This document shows positions 26,941 through 35,268 of a DNA stretch of 64,000 bases, one piece after another (the stretch's first letter is position 1; each line of letters begins with the position of its first letter). This DNA is from Phycisphaerae bacterium (GTDB lineage: Bacteria; Planctomycetota; Phycisphaerae; UBA1845; Fen-1342): assembly GCA_028279405.1 (NCBI GenBank), contig JANQNU010000036.1, forward strand, positions 1 through 64,000. Direction: 5' to 3'. Position numbers and translations under genes: made by a program. Under the pieces are notes generated by a model. It ran no database searches. It saw nothing but the letters and a program-made list of their open reading frames with translations, and was not told where the DNA came from.

Positions 26941-27023
26941 GAGCCGCGAGCGCAAGCGAGCGGTCAATGGCGGACGAGACGCCTGCCCCAACCCTTGATT
27001 GTGTGCCCCACTCTGGTCGCGCG
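26941..27023. repeat. Isolated copy of the intergenic palindromic repeats
   Basis: Carries the GAGCCGCGAGCG-type unit (26941-26965), a diverged GGCGGACGAGACGCCTGCC (within 26967-26987) followed by CCAACCCTTG, and GCCCCACTCTGGTCGCGCG (27005-27023). The same three units lie near 5.4-6.0 kb, here in a compact order. It separates the nos regulator from the PAAR cassette. Confidence 0.75.
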
Positions 27024-27104
27024 TGAGTCACGGCGGTCCTCCGTCGCCTTTTTTTCAGCGACGGCCTGGTGGAGCGGGTCGTTGAACCTTTTTGGGAAGA
27101 TCGA

Positions 27105-28253
27105 ATGCCAGCCGCAGCCAGGGTAAATGACGCGACAGCTCACGGACCACCTTTGGCCCCCGGGCCGGGAAGTCCCGACGTTGTGATCGGGAACCAGGCT
27201 GCATGGCGTGCCGTGCCGTCGGGGGTGGCGGGTTCGGTCAACGACGTATCGTCCGCGATGCAGGGCTTCATGAAGAAGTCGACGATGACGCCCGCGGACG
27301 CAGCGGCGGACTTGGCGCAGATCAATCAGGGTTTGACTCGGCTGGCCGCGGATGGTGCTGGTGCGGGTGCGAGCGGCGCACCGGCTGCCGCCGCGGGCCA
27401 GGTGGCGACCCTCAACGCTACCAACGCGAGTTTGACGTCTGCCTGGGCGGCGGCCAACGCGGTTCCGGGAAACCAGGCTGCCGCTGCGGCCGCGTACACG
27501 CAGGGGATCAAGAACGCCGCCGCGGCTGCTGCGAGCGGCGTCATGTCGTCATTGGCCGGGGTCGCGGACATGCACAATTGCCCGAATCCCACCCCTACGC
27601 CGCCGCACGGCCCGGGTTTTGTTACCAAGGGCAGCGCGACCGTGTTCATCAACAATCTGCCCGCCGTCCGGCAAGGGGACCAGGTGATGGAAACCTGCGG
27701 CGGCGCCGATCCGATCGCCGTCGGCTTGGCGTCGGTCGAGATCGGGGATCTGGCCGGGGCGGCTGGTGGCGGTGGTGGTGCCGCGGGCGGCGGCACGACG
27801 GCGGACGCGGGCAGCTCGGGCGCAGATGATGTGTACCAGGAAGAAGCGGCAAGTGGCAGCGCAGCAGCGGTCGAGAAGGCTACTGTCGAGCAGGCCGGAC
27901 CGCTGTTGCCACTATACGAGCCGGGCGCGGAGCAAACGTGGATCGGCATCAAGTTGCTCGACTTTGACGATCGCCCGCTCGTCAGTCAGCCGTTCACGGC
28001 GACGCTGACCAACGGTCAGGTTCTGGAAGGCGTCACGGACGCCGAGGGATATGCCCGGTTCGATGGGATTCAACCGGGCCGCGGTGAGGTCGTTTTCATC
28101 GAGATTCCCGACGACCCCACACCGGTGGAGGACGTCGACGATCAGGCAGTAACAGATGGTGAGGAACACCGGCCGACGAACGATGGCGATGCGTTTGATT
28201 TCGGCGCGTTCGACGATCGCGATGAAGCGCCGTCGCGATCGGTGCCGCGATAG
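27105..28253 (+). CDS. PAAR-like (DUF4150) spike protein with C-terminal extension
   Basis: A 382-residue protein that begins like PAAR/DUF4150 tip proteins of type VI secretion or related contractile systems. The first half-motif is AAARVNDATAHGPPLAPGPG, and the second is GPGFVTKGSATVFINNLPAVRQGDQVMETCGG with the typical histidine/cysteine metal-site residues. Between them is an Ala-rich helical insertion (residues ~60-150). After a Gly/Ala linker, residues ~275-345 look like a carboxypeptidase-regulatory or SpaA-type beta sandwich (GVTDAEGYARFDGIQPG), and the tail is acidic. GGGAAG lies before ATG 27105. No other secretion gene is in the window. It is followed 11 bases later by the putative effector. 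Confidence 0.8.
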   Translation: MPAAARVNDATAHGPPLAPGPGSPDVVIGNQAAWRAVPSGVAGSVNDVSSAMQGFMKKSTMTPADAAADLAQINQGLTRLAADGAGAGASGAPAAAAGQVATLNATNASLTSAWAAANAVPGNQAAAAAAYTQGIKNAAAAAASGVMSSLAGVADMHNCPNPTPTPPHGPGFVTKGSATVFINNLPAVRQGDQVMETCGGADPIAVGLASVEIGDLAGAAGGGGGAAGGGTTADAGSSGADDVYQEEAASGSAAAVEKATVEQAGPLLPLYEPGAEQTWIGIKLLDFDDRPLVSQPFTATLTNGQVLEGVTDAEGYARFDGIQPGRGEVVFIEIPDDPTPVEDVDDQAVTDGEEHRPTNDGDAFDFGAFDDRDEAPSRSVPR

Positions 28254-28264
28254 GAGCAGCAGAC

Positions 28265-30121
28265 GTGCCCGTTTCCGCAAGCGAACATATCGAGCACTGG
28301 CGGCCGTTGCGAAATCCGGTTCGTAGCGGCCAGGACAACGTGGTCAAGACCAAGCCTTTCGCGGTCGTCGGTGTTCACGGCCTGCCGAGCAAATGGGACC
28401 CGGAATCCAAGCCGCTGCGGTTGCTTTATTCGATTCACAACCCGAATGGTCAGGCGGTTGCCGGGCGGGTGCTTTATATGGCGCCGCGCGGGAGCGATTC
28501 GAAGGGAATCCCGAACTTGAACAACGAGCCGGGCGTCGTGCTGCACAAGCAGATGCTGACGGCAGAACAGGTGCGCCATGGGATGCACTATCTGCCCGAG
28601 CCACAGGAGTGGGACGGGGTCATCACGCGCGGACTCAAGGACCGGATCGGCGAGAAGGTGACGGCCGACCTGGCGCCGATCATCATCCTTCTCGAAATCT
28701 GGGACCGACCGATACGCGATCCGGGCATGCTCCGTGACGATGCACAAAGCGGGCGCGGTCGCGGCGGCGTGCACATCGAGCGCGGGCGCGACCAGGTGAA
28801 CCTCGACGTCTTCGTCGAAGCGCGGTGGAACAAGCGCTATGTGATTCCCTACGGCGACCCGAAGTCCCCGAGGCGCGGCTACGCTCACATGCTGATCAAG
28901 GTTCGGAACGTCCGGGAGGGGACGCCGGCGCGGCTGATCGTTTCGCGGCTCGGCAATCCCGACGATCCATGGGGTGATGGCACGTACACCATTACCGGAG
29001 AAGAGGGTCAGCCGGGGCTGGAAGGCGCAATTGTGAAGGACGGCCGCATCCAGCTGCCCAACGGCAAGCCACCGTTCGTGCGGTTCAACCAGTATGAAGA
29101 ACATTACGATTACAACGTCGCCAATTATTATGGTATCCGGGTGGCGTTCGGCGAGCGTGGCGGGGGCATGGCGGCGTCTGAGCGCGATTACATCGAGCAT
29201 CCGCGGCGCTGTCTGCTGCTCAAGCTGACGGTCCTGATCCACAACCCGGCGCGCGATCTGCCCAAGACCAGCCGGTTTGCACGGGAGATGGGGCGCTTCT
29301 TCAAGAAGACCAAGTACTGGCATCCGATCGTGTGGACACGCCCGGCACGCAGCCATAAGCAGTACCTCGAATACTTTCAGCATCGGTACATCGTGTTGTT
29401 CCTGGGGCATTCCGGCGCGCGGTGTCGTCACGATGATCATCCGCGCGTCAGCAAGAAACCCGATTGGTACAAGGCGATGTACGACCGCGCATTCCCGCCG
29501 GACGGCAATTGTTGTCCGGACAAGCTGCTACCCGGACGAAAGTATCGTCGGCAAATCCGGCAGGATCGCCGACGGGGCAAGAAAGAGTACGGCGGCTGCG
29601 GAAACAAATCACACGTTCGGCACAACCCAGTTCTCGGCAAGGTCAAGCGAGTCATAGATGGCAAGAAGAAGCGCGTCACATTGGATTTCTGGAACCGGAT
29701 TCCGAGCAACGGTGAAACCGACGCGGTTATTCACCCGACCAAGGGAAACCAGTCGGATTGGATGTACCTCGAAAAAAAGGCTCCTCGCTTCCTTTTTTGG
29801 AACGGCGGGTGTCGGGGCATGCTAACGACCAATCTCGGTGAGTGTTTCGTTCACCGAACGGCTTATTATCACGGTTGGGTCTATATCGCTTACGAGGCGG
29901 TCGATATCGCGATGGTTCGTAACACATTCCGCTACTGGATCCGCGGGACGCGCCGTGATCCGGCACCGTCGGAGTGTGATGAACAGCGATTCCTGGCAGC
30001 GTATCGGCGTGCTGCGCGGCGCGGCAAGGCCAATACGTGCCATCCTCGGATCATGGACCAGTGGGACGGCGTCCTTCCCATGGCGCAGGAGCCTGATCAG
30101 GTAGAGGAGGCGCTTCAATGA
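28265..30121 (+). CDS. Putative PAAR-associated effector, 618 aa (unknown family)
   Basis: I do not recognise a named family. AGGAG precedes GTG 28265 by 8 bases. The N-terminal ~230 residues look beta-rich (immunoglobulin-like strands such as LRLLYSIHNPNGQAVAGRVL). In the C-terminal half, a predicted strand ending in a histidine (IVLFLGHSGARC, H382) and another ending in a cysteine (RFLFWNGGCRGML, C516), followed by LGECFVHRTAYYHGWVYIAY, follow the His...Cys order of clan CD (caspase/CHAT/gingipain-like) peptidases. About 134 residues separate them, more than usual, and this insert is rich in Lys/Arg, Cys and His (CRHDDHP, NCCPDK, GGCGNKSH) and might bind a metal. Position after a PAAR gene suggests a cargo effector. 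The peptidase idea is my inference. Confidence 0.6.
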   Translation: MPVSASEHIEHWRPLRNPVRSGQDNVVKTKPFAVVGVHGLPSKWDPESKPLRLLYSIHNPNGQAVAGRVLYMAPRGSDSKGIPNLNNEPGVVLHKQMLTAEQVRHGMHYLPEPQEWDGVITRGLKDRIGEKVTADLAPIIILLEIWDRPIRDPGMLRDDAQSGRGRGGVHIERGRDQVNLDVFVEARWNKRYVIPYGDPKSPRRGYAHMLIKVRNVREGTPARLIVSRLGNPDDPWGDGTYTITGEEGQPGLEGAIVKDGRIQLPNGKPPFVRFNQYEEHYDYNVANYYGIRVAFGERGGGMAASERDYIEHPRRCLLLKLTVLIHNPARDLPKTSRFAREMGRFFKKTKYWHPIVWTRPARSHKQYLEYFQHRYIVLFLGHSGARCRHDDHPRVSKKPDWYKAMYDRAFPPDGNCCPDKLLPGRKYRRQIRQDRRRGKKEYGGCGNKSHVRHNPVLGKVKRVIDGKKKRVTLDFWNRIPSNGETDAVIHPTKGNQSDWMYLEKKAPRFLFWNGGCRGMLTTNLGECFVHRTAYYHGWVYIAYEAVDIAMVRNTFRYWIRGTRRDPAPSECDEQRFLAAYRRAARRGKANTCHPRIMDQWDGVLPMAQEPDQVEEALQ

Positions 30122-30618
30122 CCGAGGCCGAACTCACGCGGCGCGCGGTGCGAATCGTCGAGCAGGAGACGCAGGAGGTCTTGCCGCAGGGGCGCATCGT
30201 GCATTGCGAGGAGGAGCGCGAGTGGTCGGAGATCCTGCTGCGGACCACCGCGGAGCACCGGCTGCACGTCCTGGCACCCGGCGACGACGTCGTTTTCTTC
30301 TACGATGCCAACGGAAGGTTCGTCGGCTGGCGCGATGACGGTCGGGTCGGTACGCCGGACGCGCGCTCCATCGACCCGAAAACGTTGCGGGACATCGTCG
30401 TCAATGAGTTGGAGCTGCCGCGCGAGACCTGGTTGGCAACGGGGCAGCCGCGAAAGCTGCCGCCGGTGGGCTGGACCCATGAGGCGACCCTGTATACCCG
30501 TCTCACGCCGACCGCAGAGCACCGCGTGACGGCATGGGTCGACCCGGCGCGGTTTCGGGTAATCCAGTGCTGGTACGGCCCGTTGTCCGACGGCGCGGGG
30601 AAAGGGGCGTCAGCATGA
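30118..30618 (+). CDS. Small cassette protein 1 (PepSY-like), 166 aa
   Basis: Unknown family. ATG 30118 overlaps the effector stop as ATGA, with GAGGAGG 7 bases upstream, so the two are translationally coupled. A PepSY-like pattern closes the protein (RVTAWVDPARFRVIQCWYG), preceded by a predicted helix-strand region (LRDIVVNELELPRETW). There is no signal peptide or membrane helix. Placement immediately after a putative toxin makes immunity or chaperone roles possible; neither is shown. Confidence 0.65.
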   Translation: MTEAELTRRAVRIVEQETQEVLPQGRIVHCEEEREWSEILLRTTAEHRLHVLAPGDDVVFFYDANGRFVGWRDDGRVGTPDARSIDPKTLRDIVVNELELPRETWLATGQPRKLPPVGWTHEATLYTRLTPTAEHRVTAWVDPARFRVIQCWYGPLSDGAGKGASA

Positions 30619-30857
30619 CCGAGGAGCTGGCGGTTGCCATCGTGGTCGATCGACGCGGCGAGTTAGCGTTGGACGACGATCTGGTCATCGGCGACGCGGA
30701 ACAGGGTTACGTTGAGCACCTGGCTGATCGAACGCGTCCCGGGAAGCCCGAGACGCGTTTGGCCTGGATCGTTTCGTTGATTTGCGAGCACACGTTCGCC
30801 GAGGTTCATGTCGACGACGCTTCCGGCGAGATTCTCCATGTGGAGCGCGGCGCATGA
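30615..30857 (+). CDS. Small cassette protein 2 (PepSY-like), 80 aa
   Basis: Starts at ATG 30615 overlapping the previous stop, with AAAGGGG upstream. After a short N-terminal strand it ends with a PepSY-type hairpin (FAEVHVDDASGEILHVERG). It is cytoplasmic by appearance. The same C-terminal pattern recurs in both neighbours, so the three small proteins may be related by duplication. Confidence 0.6.
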   Translation: MTEELAVAIVVDRRGELALDDDLVIGDAEQGYVEHLADRTRPGKPETRLAWIVSLICEHTFAEVHVDDASGEILHVERGA

Positions 30858-31360
30858 GCACGCCCAAGGAAACACAGCAGGACGCTGTCGAGCGTTGCGA
30901 CGCCCTGCTTGCGGCGCGACTCAAACGCGGCGGGATATCGACCTCTCGTCCGGAGTGGTACTTCGAATGCACCGCGACCGACCCCCAGCCGCTGCCTGCC
31001 GGCGGTTGGCAGGTGCGTGTCAAGACCCGGCGGCACTGGTCGGATGCGGACGTGCATTTCGACGCGGAGACCGGCGAAGTGCTGTTCCGGTGCATCGATC
31101 GGCTGTGCGATCCGCCGACCGAGCGGGAGCTGGACGAAGCGGAGGCGCTCGAGATCGTGAAACGGCTCGTTCCGCTCCCCGAGGGGGCCACGCTACGGAT
31201 GTTCTCACACGAGTACTTCGCACCGCAGCGCAAGGTCACGCGACTCGAGTGGGAGCACGTCCACCAGGGGCGGCGGGTCGCAGGCGATTTCCTCTGGGTC
31301 CAATTGCATCCCGAGACGCGGCGGGTGGTGGCGTTCGCCAAGAAGTGGCGAACGATGTAG
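30854..31360 (+). CDS. Small cassette protein 3 (PepSY-like), 168 aa
   Basis: ATG 30854 overlaps the preceding stop (ATGA), completing a run of four coupled genes. The pattern DVHFDAETGEVLFRCIDRL and a second one (WVQLHPETRRVVAFAKKW) suggest two PepSY-like units separated by a helix (DEAEALEIVKRLVPLP), reminiscent of YPEB/YcdB-type repeats. No signal peptide or membrane segment is seen. The function is unknown; relation to the effector is inferred from coupling. Confidence 0.65.
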   Translation: MSTPKETQQDAVERCDALLAARLKRGGISTSRPEWYFECTATDPQPLPAGGWQVRVKTRRHWSDADVHFDAETGEVLFRCIDRLCDPPTERELDEAEALEIVKRLVPLPEGATLRMFSHEYFAPQRKVTRLEWEHVHQGRRVAGDFLWVQLHPETRRVVAFAKKWRTM

Positions 31361-31396
31361 CGGGGGCCTGCTCGCTGCGGAATGCCGCGGCGCGCG

Positions 31397-31425
31397 TTGC
31401 GGCGGCCCGATTCCATTCTTACAAT
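31397..31425 (+). promoter_or_regulatory. Sigma-70-type promoter for the ferredoxin gene
   Basis: TTGCGG (31397-31402) and TACAAT (31420-31425) are separated by 17 bases, about 65 bases before the GTG of the ferredoxin gene. Confidence 0.55.
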
Positions 31426-31492
31426 CGAATGCGGGCAGCGGGTTAGCTGCACCAGGCGTGATGATGCCGTTCGATTGCAAGGAGAGTGTCTC

Positions 31493-31759
31493 GTGACCCA
31501 TATCATTGCCGAGCCGTGCATCGGCACCAAGGATACGGCGTGTGTCGAAGTGTGCCCGGTGGATTGCATCCATCCACGCAAGGATGAAGAGAAGTTCGAT
31601 CCGGAGAAGATGCTCTATATCGACCCGGAGACCTGTATCGACTGCGGCCTTTGCGTCGACGAGTGCCCGGTCACGGCGATCTTTCCTGAGGATGAGCTGC
31701 CTGACAAGTGGCAGGAGTATACGCAGCTCAACGCCGACTGGTACAAGGAGAACGGCTGA
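31493..31759 (+). CDS. Ferredoxin with two iron-sulfur cluster motifs
   Basis: An 88-residue soluble electron carrier of the 7Fe/8Fe FdxA type. The first site region reads CIGTKDTACVEVCPVDCI, and the second is CIDCGLCVDECPVTAIFPE. The C-terminal extension (WQEYTQLNADWYKENG) is typical of this group. Start GTG 31493 is preceded by AAGGAGA. It stands alone behind its own promoter and upstream of the glycosyltransferase operon; the partner enzymes cannot be named. Confidence 0.92.
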   Translation: MTHIIAEPCIGTKDTACVEVCPVDCIHPRKDEEKFDPEKMLYIDPETCIDCGLCVDECPVTAIFPEDELPDKWQEYTQLNADWYKENG

Positions 31760-31946
31760 TCCCAGCCTGCTTGTGCGCGATCTTCGAGGCCGATAACGCG
31801 CGACGTTACGGCCTCTCCTGCACTTCCGGTACGTGGCAGGCCGCAAAGCGGTTCGGGGTTCGGCTTCGGACCGATCTTGCAGAATGGCCGCGCCCGGCGC
31901 GCTCCCCGCGTCTGTCGATCGCGGACGCTCCGGAATACCGCCCGTC

Positions 31947-34046
31947 ATGAAGGCCGCGGCCGACCGGGTCGGCATCTGGCTGGGAACCCTCTTCCTGTCG
32001 CTCGCGACCCTGGTCGTCGGTGGGGTTGCTACGGGGCGCCAATTCAGTGCCTGGCTGCTCGTTCTGAGTACCGAGGGCTTTTTCGTCGGGCTGTTGTTCG
32101 CGGCGGGTGCGGGGATCGGCAGTACGTTCATGGCGGCGTTCGAGCGGCCCACACGGCCGTGTGCGCTGCGGTTCTGGGTCGGGTCGACCGCGCTGGGGTT
32201 GGGTTTCATCGGCTGGATCGTTCTGCTGGCGGGTGTGTTGGGGCTGTTGCAGGCCTGGCTTGTCTGGGTGCTGCTGAGCGCGGGTCTCGGTTTGCTTCTG
32301 GCCCAAATGACGCGCCGGTCGCCTGCCGACAGTCGACAATCCTCACTACGTTCCGACGAAAGTACCGGCACGCCCACGTCGTCGAGCGGCCCAGGGTGGT
32401 TGGGATGGGGGCTAGGCTGGGGACTGGGATGGGGGTATCTGCTGCCTTTGGCCGTGCCGGCGGGGATTGTCTTGGTATGCGTGACATTGCCGCCGGGGTT
32501 GTTGTGGGAAGGTGAGGCCAAGGGTTACGACGTCCTCGAGTACCATTTGCAGGTGCAGCGCGAGTACCTCGACGCGGGGCGGATCCACTTTTTGGCTCAC
32601 AACGCGTACGCATCGTTCCCGCAGCAGGTTGAGATTCTCTTTCTGCTCGCGATGGTGCAGCAGCAGGACGCGCACGGCGCGGTGTACGCGGCCCAGATGA
32701 TCCATGCGGGGCTCGGCGTCCTGGCGCTGCTGGCGGTCGCGGCGTACGCCCGGTCTGGCTGGAACCGTCGCGTGGCAGTATTGCTGGTCGGCACGGTGCC
32801 CTGGTTGGCATATCTGGGCAGTCTTGCGTACGTCGAGCTTGGGTTGTTGCTGTTTGCCGTCCTGGCTGGAGGGGAAGCGCTGGCGGCCTTGCGTGCGGAC
32901 GAATCGACCGGCCGAGTGCGGCATGCCGTGCTTGCCGGCGTCTTCGCGGGTTTGGCCGCAGGCTGCAAGTACACGGGTTTGGCGCTGGTGGTCGCGCCGC
33001 TGGCATTGTTGCTGGTGGTGGTGGCCGCGGGAGGCATGGCGCAGCGCATCAAGATCGGCGGCGGCTTTCTGCTGGCGGCGGTTGTCGCTTTTGCGCCGTG
33101 GATGGCGCGAAACGCGACGTTCACCGGTAACCCGGTATACCCCTTCGCGTATCATTGGTTTGGCGGGGCCGCATGGACCGCGGCGCAGGCCGAGCAGTGG
33201 GATGCGGGGCATCGGTTGCCTGAGTCGGAGCGTGGGGTCGGGGCGCGCGTGAAACGTGCGGGCCGAGAGCTGCTGCGCGATCCGTTGTTTGGCGCCGCGT
33301 TCTACGGCGCTGCGGTGCTGGTCGTGCTGGCCGGCTTTTGCGCGCGCTCGTTCGGGCCGGTCGACCGGCGGGCGGCAATGCTGATGGGTGGCTGGATTGT
33401 CGGATTGCTGCTGTGCTGGGTGTTGCTGACGCGGATGCCGGGGCGGTTCGCGATTCCGGTGCTGGCGCCCATCGGATTGTGGCTTGGTGGCTCACAGTGG
33501 CTCATCGGTAGTCCTGCGCGGACGGCCGTCGTCGCGCTGGTTGTGGTGGGGGTTGCGATCTGGAACAACGTCGCCTTGGGGCGGATCTACGCGGAGCATG
33601 CCGCAGCCTGGCGGCAGGAAACGAATCTGGCGTTGCCGGCGATGATCGGCCGAGAGGACATCGCGCTCGAGGTTCACCCGGTCAACCTGCAGACGCCGAC
33701 GGATGCGCGGTTGCTGGTGGTTGGGGAGGCCGCCGTCTTCTATATCCAGCGGGATTTCCGCTATGCTGTACCGTTCAGTCGGCTGGACTGGCTGGAGGCC
33801 GCCGTCGCGGGTGCAAGCGCGGAAACCTGCGTGGCATGGCTCCGCGAACAGGGCTTTACCCACGTTGTATTTTCGTGGGCCGAGATCGCTCGTCTGAAGC
33901 GAACATACGGGTTTCCCGAGATCGTGACGCGCGATTGGGTTCGGCGCTTGATGGCGGCCGGGCTGGAGCCGATGCCGGAGGTCGGACGTGCCGACTTCCA
34001 GACGCTGCGCGTCCTGCCGGGCACGGAGTCCGCTGCGGATGAATGA
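31947..34046 (+). CDS. Polytopic membrane glycosyltransferase-like protein (GT-C fold), 699 aa
   Basis: About a dozen hydrophobic helices and a short C-terminal soluble domain suggest a GT-C (PMT/ArnT-like) enzyme that uses a lipid-linked sugar. The first long external loop contains EAKGYDVLEYHLQVQREYLD, where acidic residues take the place of the catalytic DD/DE of this fold, and the segment AHNAYASFPQQVEILF follows. A Ser-rich low-complexity region near residue 140 precedes the loop. ATG 31947 is chosen as the first start giving a membrane helix soon after; upstream codons in the same frame have no family character and overlap noncoding sequence. It is first in a six-gene run with almost no gaps. 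The sugar and acceptor are unknown. Confidence 0.8.
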   Translation: MKAAADRVGIWLGTLFLSLATLVVGGVATGRQFSAWLLVLSTEGFFVGLLFAAGAGIGSTFMAAFERPTRPCALRFWVGSTALGLGFIGWIVLLAGVLGLLQAWLVWVLLSAGLGLLLAQMTRRSPADSRQSSLRSDESTGTPTSSSGPGWLGWGLGWGLGWGYLLPLAVPAGIVLVCVTLPPGLLWEGEAKGYDVLEYHLQVQREYLDAGRIHFLAHNAYASFPQQVEILFLLAMVQQQDAHGAVYAAQMIHAGLGVLALLAVAAYARSGWNRRVAVLLVGTVPWLAYLGSLAYVELGLLLFAVLAGGEALAALRADESTGRVRHAVLAGVFAGLAAGCKYTGLALVVAPLALLLVVVAAGGMAQRIKIGGGFLLAAVVAFAPWMARNATFTGNPVYPFAYHWFGGAAWTAAQAEQWDAGHRLPESERGVGARVKRAGRELLRDPLFGAAFYGAAVLVVLAGFCARSFGPVDRRAAMLMGGWIVGLLLCWVLLTRMPGRFAIPVLAPIGLWLGGSQWLIGSPARTAVVALVVVGVAIWNNVALGRIYAEHAAAWRQETNLALPAMIGREDIALEVHPVNLQTPTDARLLVVGEAAVFYIQRDFRYAVPFSRLDWLEAAVAGASAETCVAWLREQGFTHVVFSWAEIARLKRTYGFPEIVTRDWVRRLMAAGLEPMPEVGRADFQTLRVLPGTESAADE

Positions 34047-35268
34047 GCGAACCGACAAGAAGAGTCCTTCCCTCGCGAAGCTACTGCTAAACCTGTTTCG
34101 TTGGGGCTTGTGTGCCGTCGCGGTGTACTTGCTGTACAACGCGATCTCGTGGCACGACCGCGTGCGGCTGGAAGGCCCGGACGGTCCCTACGTTCGGCTG
34201 GTCAACGTCACTGTCGACGAGCAACGGTTCGAGATCGAAAAGGACGGGGGATTCGCGATCGTCGATCGAAGCGAGATCCACCTGATCAACGGCGAGGTTC
34301 CGGATATCAAGTACGGCATCGCCGGCGTGGTCCGGAATCTCAACTATGGTTGGGCGCTGGTGGCGATTCTCATCTTCGGCCCGGTCCCGATCCTGAGCGC
34401 CTTTCGCTTGATCTGGATGCTGCAGATCCAGGAAGTGCGCCTGTCGTTGTGGAATTCGATCAAGCTGACGTATGCCGGCAACTTCTTCAACTTCGCACTG
34501 CCGGGGACGACCGGCGGCGATCTCATCAAGGCGTACTACCTTACGCGGTACACGCAGCACAAGACGGAAGCGGTCACGACCGTGTTTCTGGACCGTGTGA
34601 TCGGGCTGCTCGGGCTGGTGATTCTGGCGGGATCAATGATCCTGATCAGCTGGGACCCGGAGCGGTTCGGACAGGTTGCGACGGTGCTTGCGATTGTGCT
34701 CGCTGGGTTGATCGCCGGGGCGCTGGTGGTGTTCAGCAAGCGGCTGCGGCATGCGGTCGGGCTGCCGAAGTTGGCTGCACGGTTGCCGGCCGGCGAGCAG
34801 TTGCTTCGGATTGGTCGCGCGTTCACCAAGATGCGCGAGCACAAACTGCGGGTGCTGGCTTCGTTGTTGATTACGGTCACGCTGCAGTTTCTGGTGATGC
34901 TGGCCGTGTATGAGTTTGCGCTCGCCCTGCAAATGGACGCGGAGTTCCGGCGCTACTTGATCTATGTTCCGATCTGCTTTCTGATTGCGGCGTTGCCGAT
35001 CGGCCCGCCGCAGGGGGTCGGCGTGCTCGAGTGGTTCTACGTGCAGTTCTTTACGGCGAATGGCATGAACTCGGTTTCGCAAGCGTTTGCACTCGCGCTG
35101 GCCTCGCGGCTGATTCAGTTGGTTTGGGCGCTACCCGGCGTACTGGTGCCGCTCTTGGGCGCGCACCTGCCGAGCAAGGCCGAGCTGGCCACGCTCGAGT
35201 CCGCCAACGGTGATGCTTCGAATGGTGATCCCGAGGTGGCGGCGCTGTCTGCCGCGGCGGTCGAATGA
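34039..35268 (+). CDS. Flippase-like UPF0104 / AglD-type membrane protein
   Basis: A 409-residue member of the lysylphosphatidylglycerol synthase transmembrane region family (UPF0104/AglD). The family core is visible in SAFRLIWMLQIQEVRLSLWN, the NFFNFALPGTTGGDLIKAYY motif and LDRVIGLLGLVIL, and later PIGPPQGVGVLEWFY. Relatives act in lipid-linked sugar transfer or flipping. An N-terminal ~90-residue extracytoplasmic insert lies between helices 1 and 2. The ATG overlaps the preceding stop by 8 bases. Position between two GT-C-like genes points to a shared role in surface glycolipid or glycoprotein synthesis. Confidence 0.85.
   Translation: MNERTDKKSPSLAKLLLNLFRWGLCAVAVYLLYNAISWHDRVRLEGPDGPYVRLVNVTVDEQRFEIEKDGGFAIVDRSEIHLINGEVPDIKYGIAGVVRNLNYGWALVAILIFGPVPILSAFRLIWMLQIQEVRLSLWNSIKLTYAGNFFNFALPGTTGGDLIKAYYLTRYTQHKTEAVTTVFLDRVIGLLGLVILAGSMILISWDPERFGQVATVLAIVLAGLIAGALVVFSKRLRHAVGLPKLAARLPAGEQLLRIGRAFTKMREHKLRVLASLLITVTLQFLVMLAVYEFALALQMDAEFRRYLIYVPICFLIAALPIGPPQGVGVLEWFYVQFFTANGMNSVSQAFALALASRLIQLVWALPGVLVPLLGAHLPSKAELATLESANGDASNGDPEVAALSAAAVE

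Noticed and set aside
28142-29440. Minus-strand frame of over 400 codons antisense to the PAAR cassette
   Set aside because: No ribosome binding site or domain; the plus-strand genes are coupled by overlaps and good starts.
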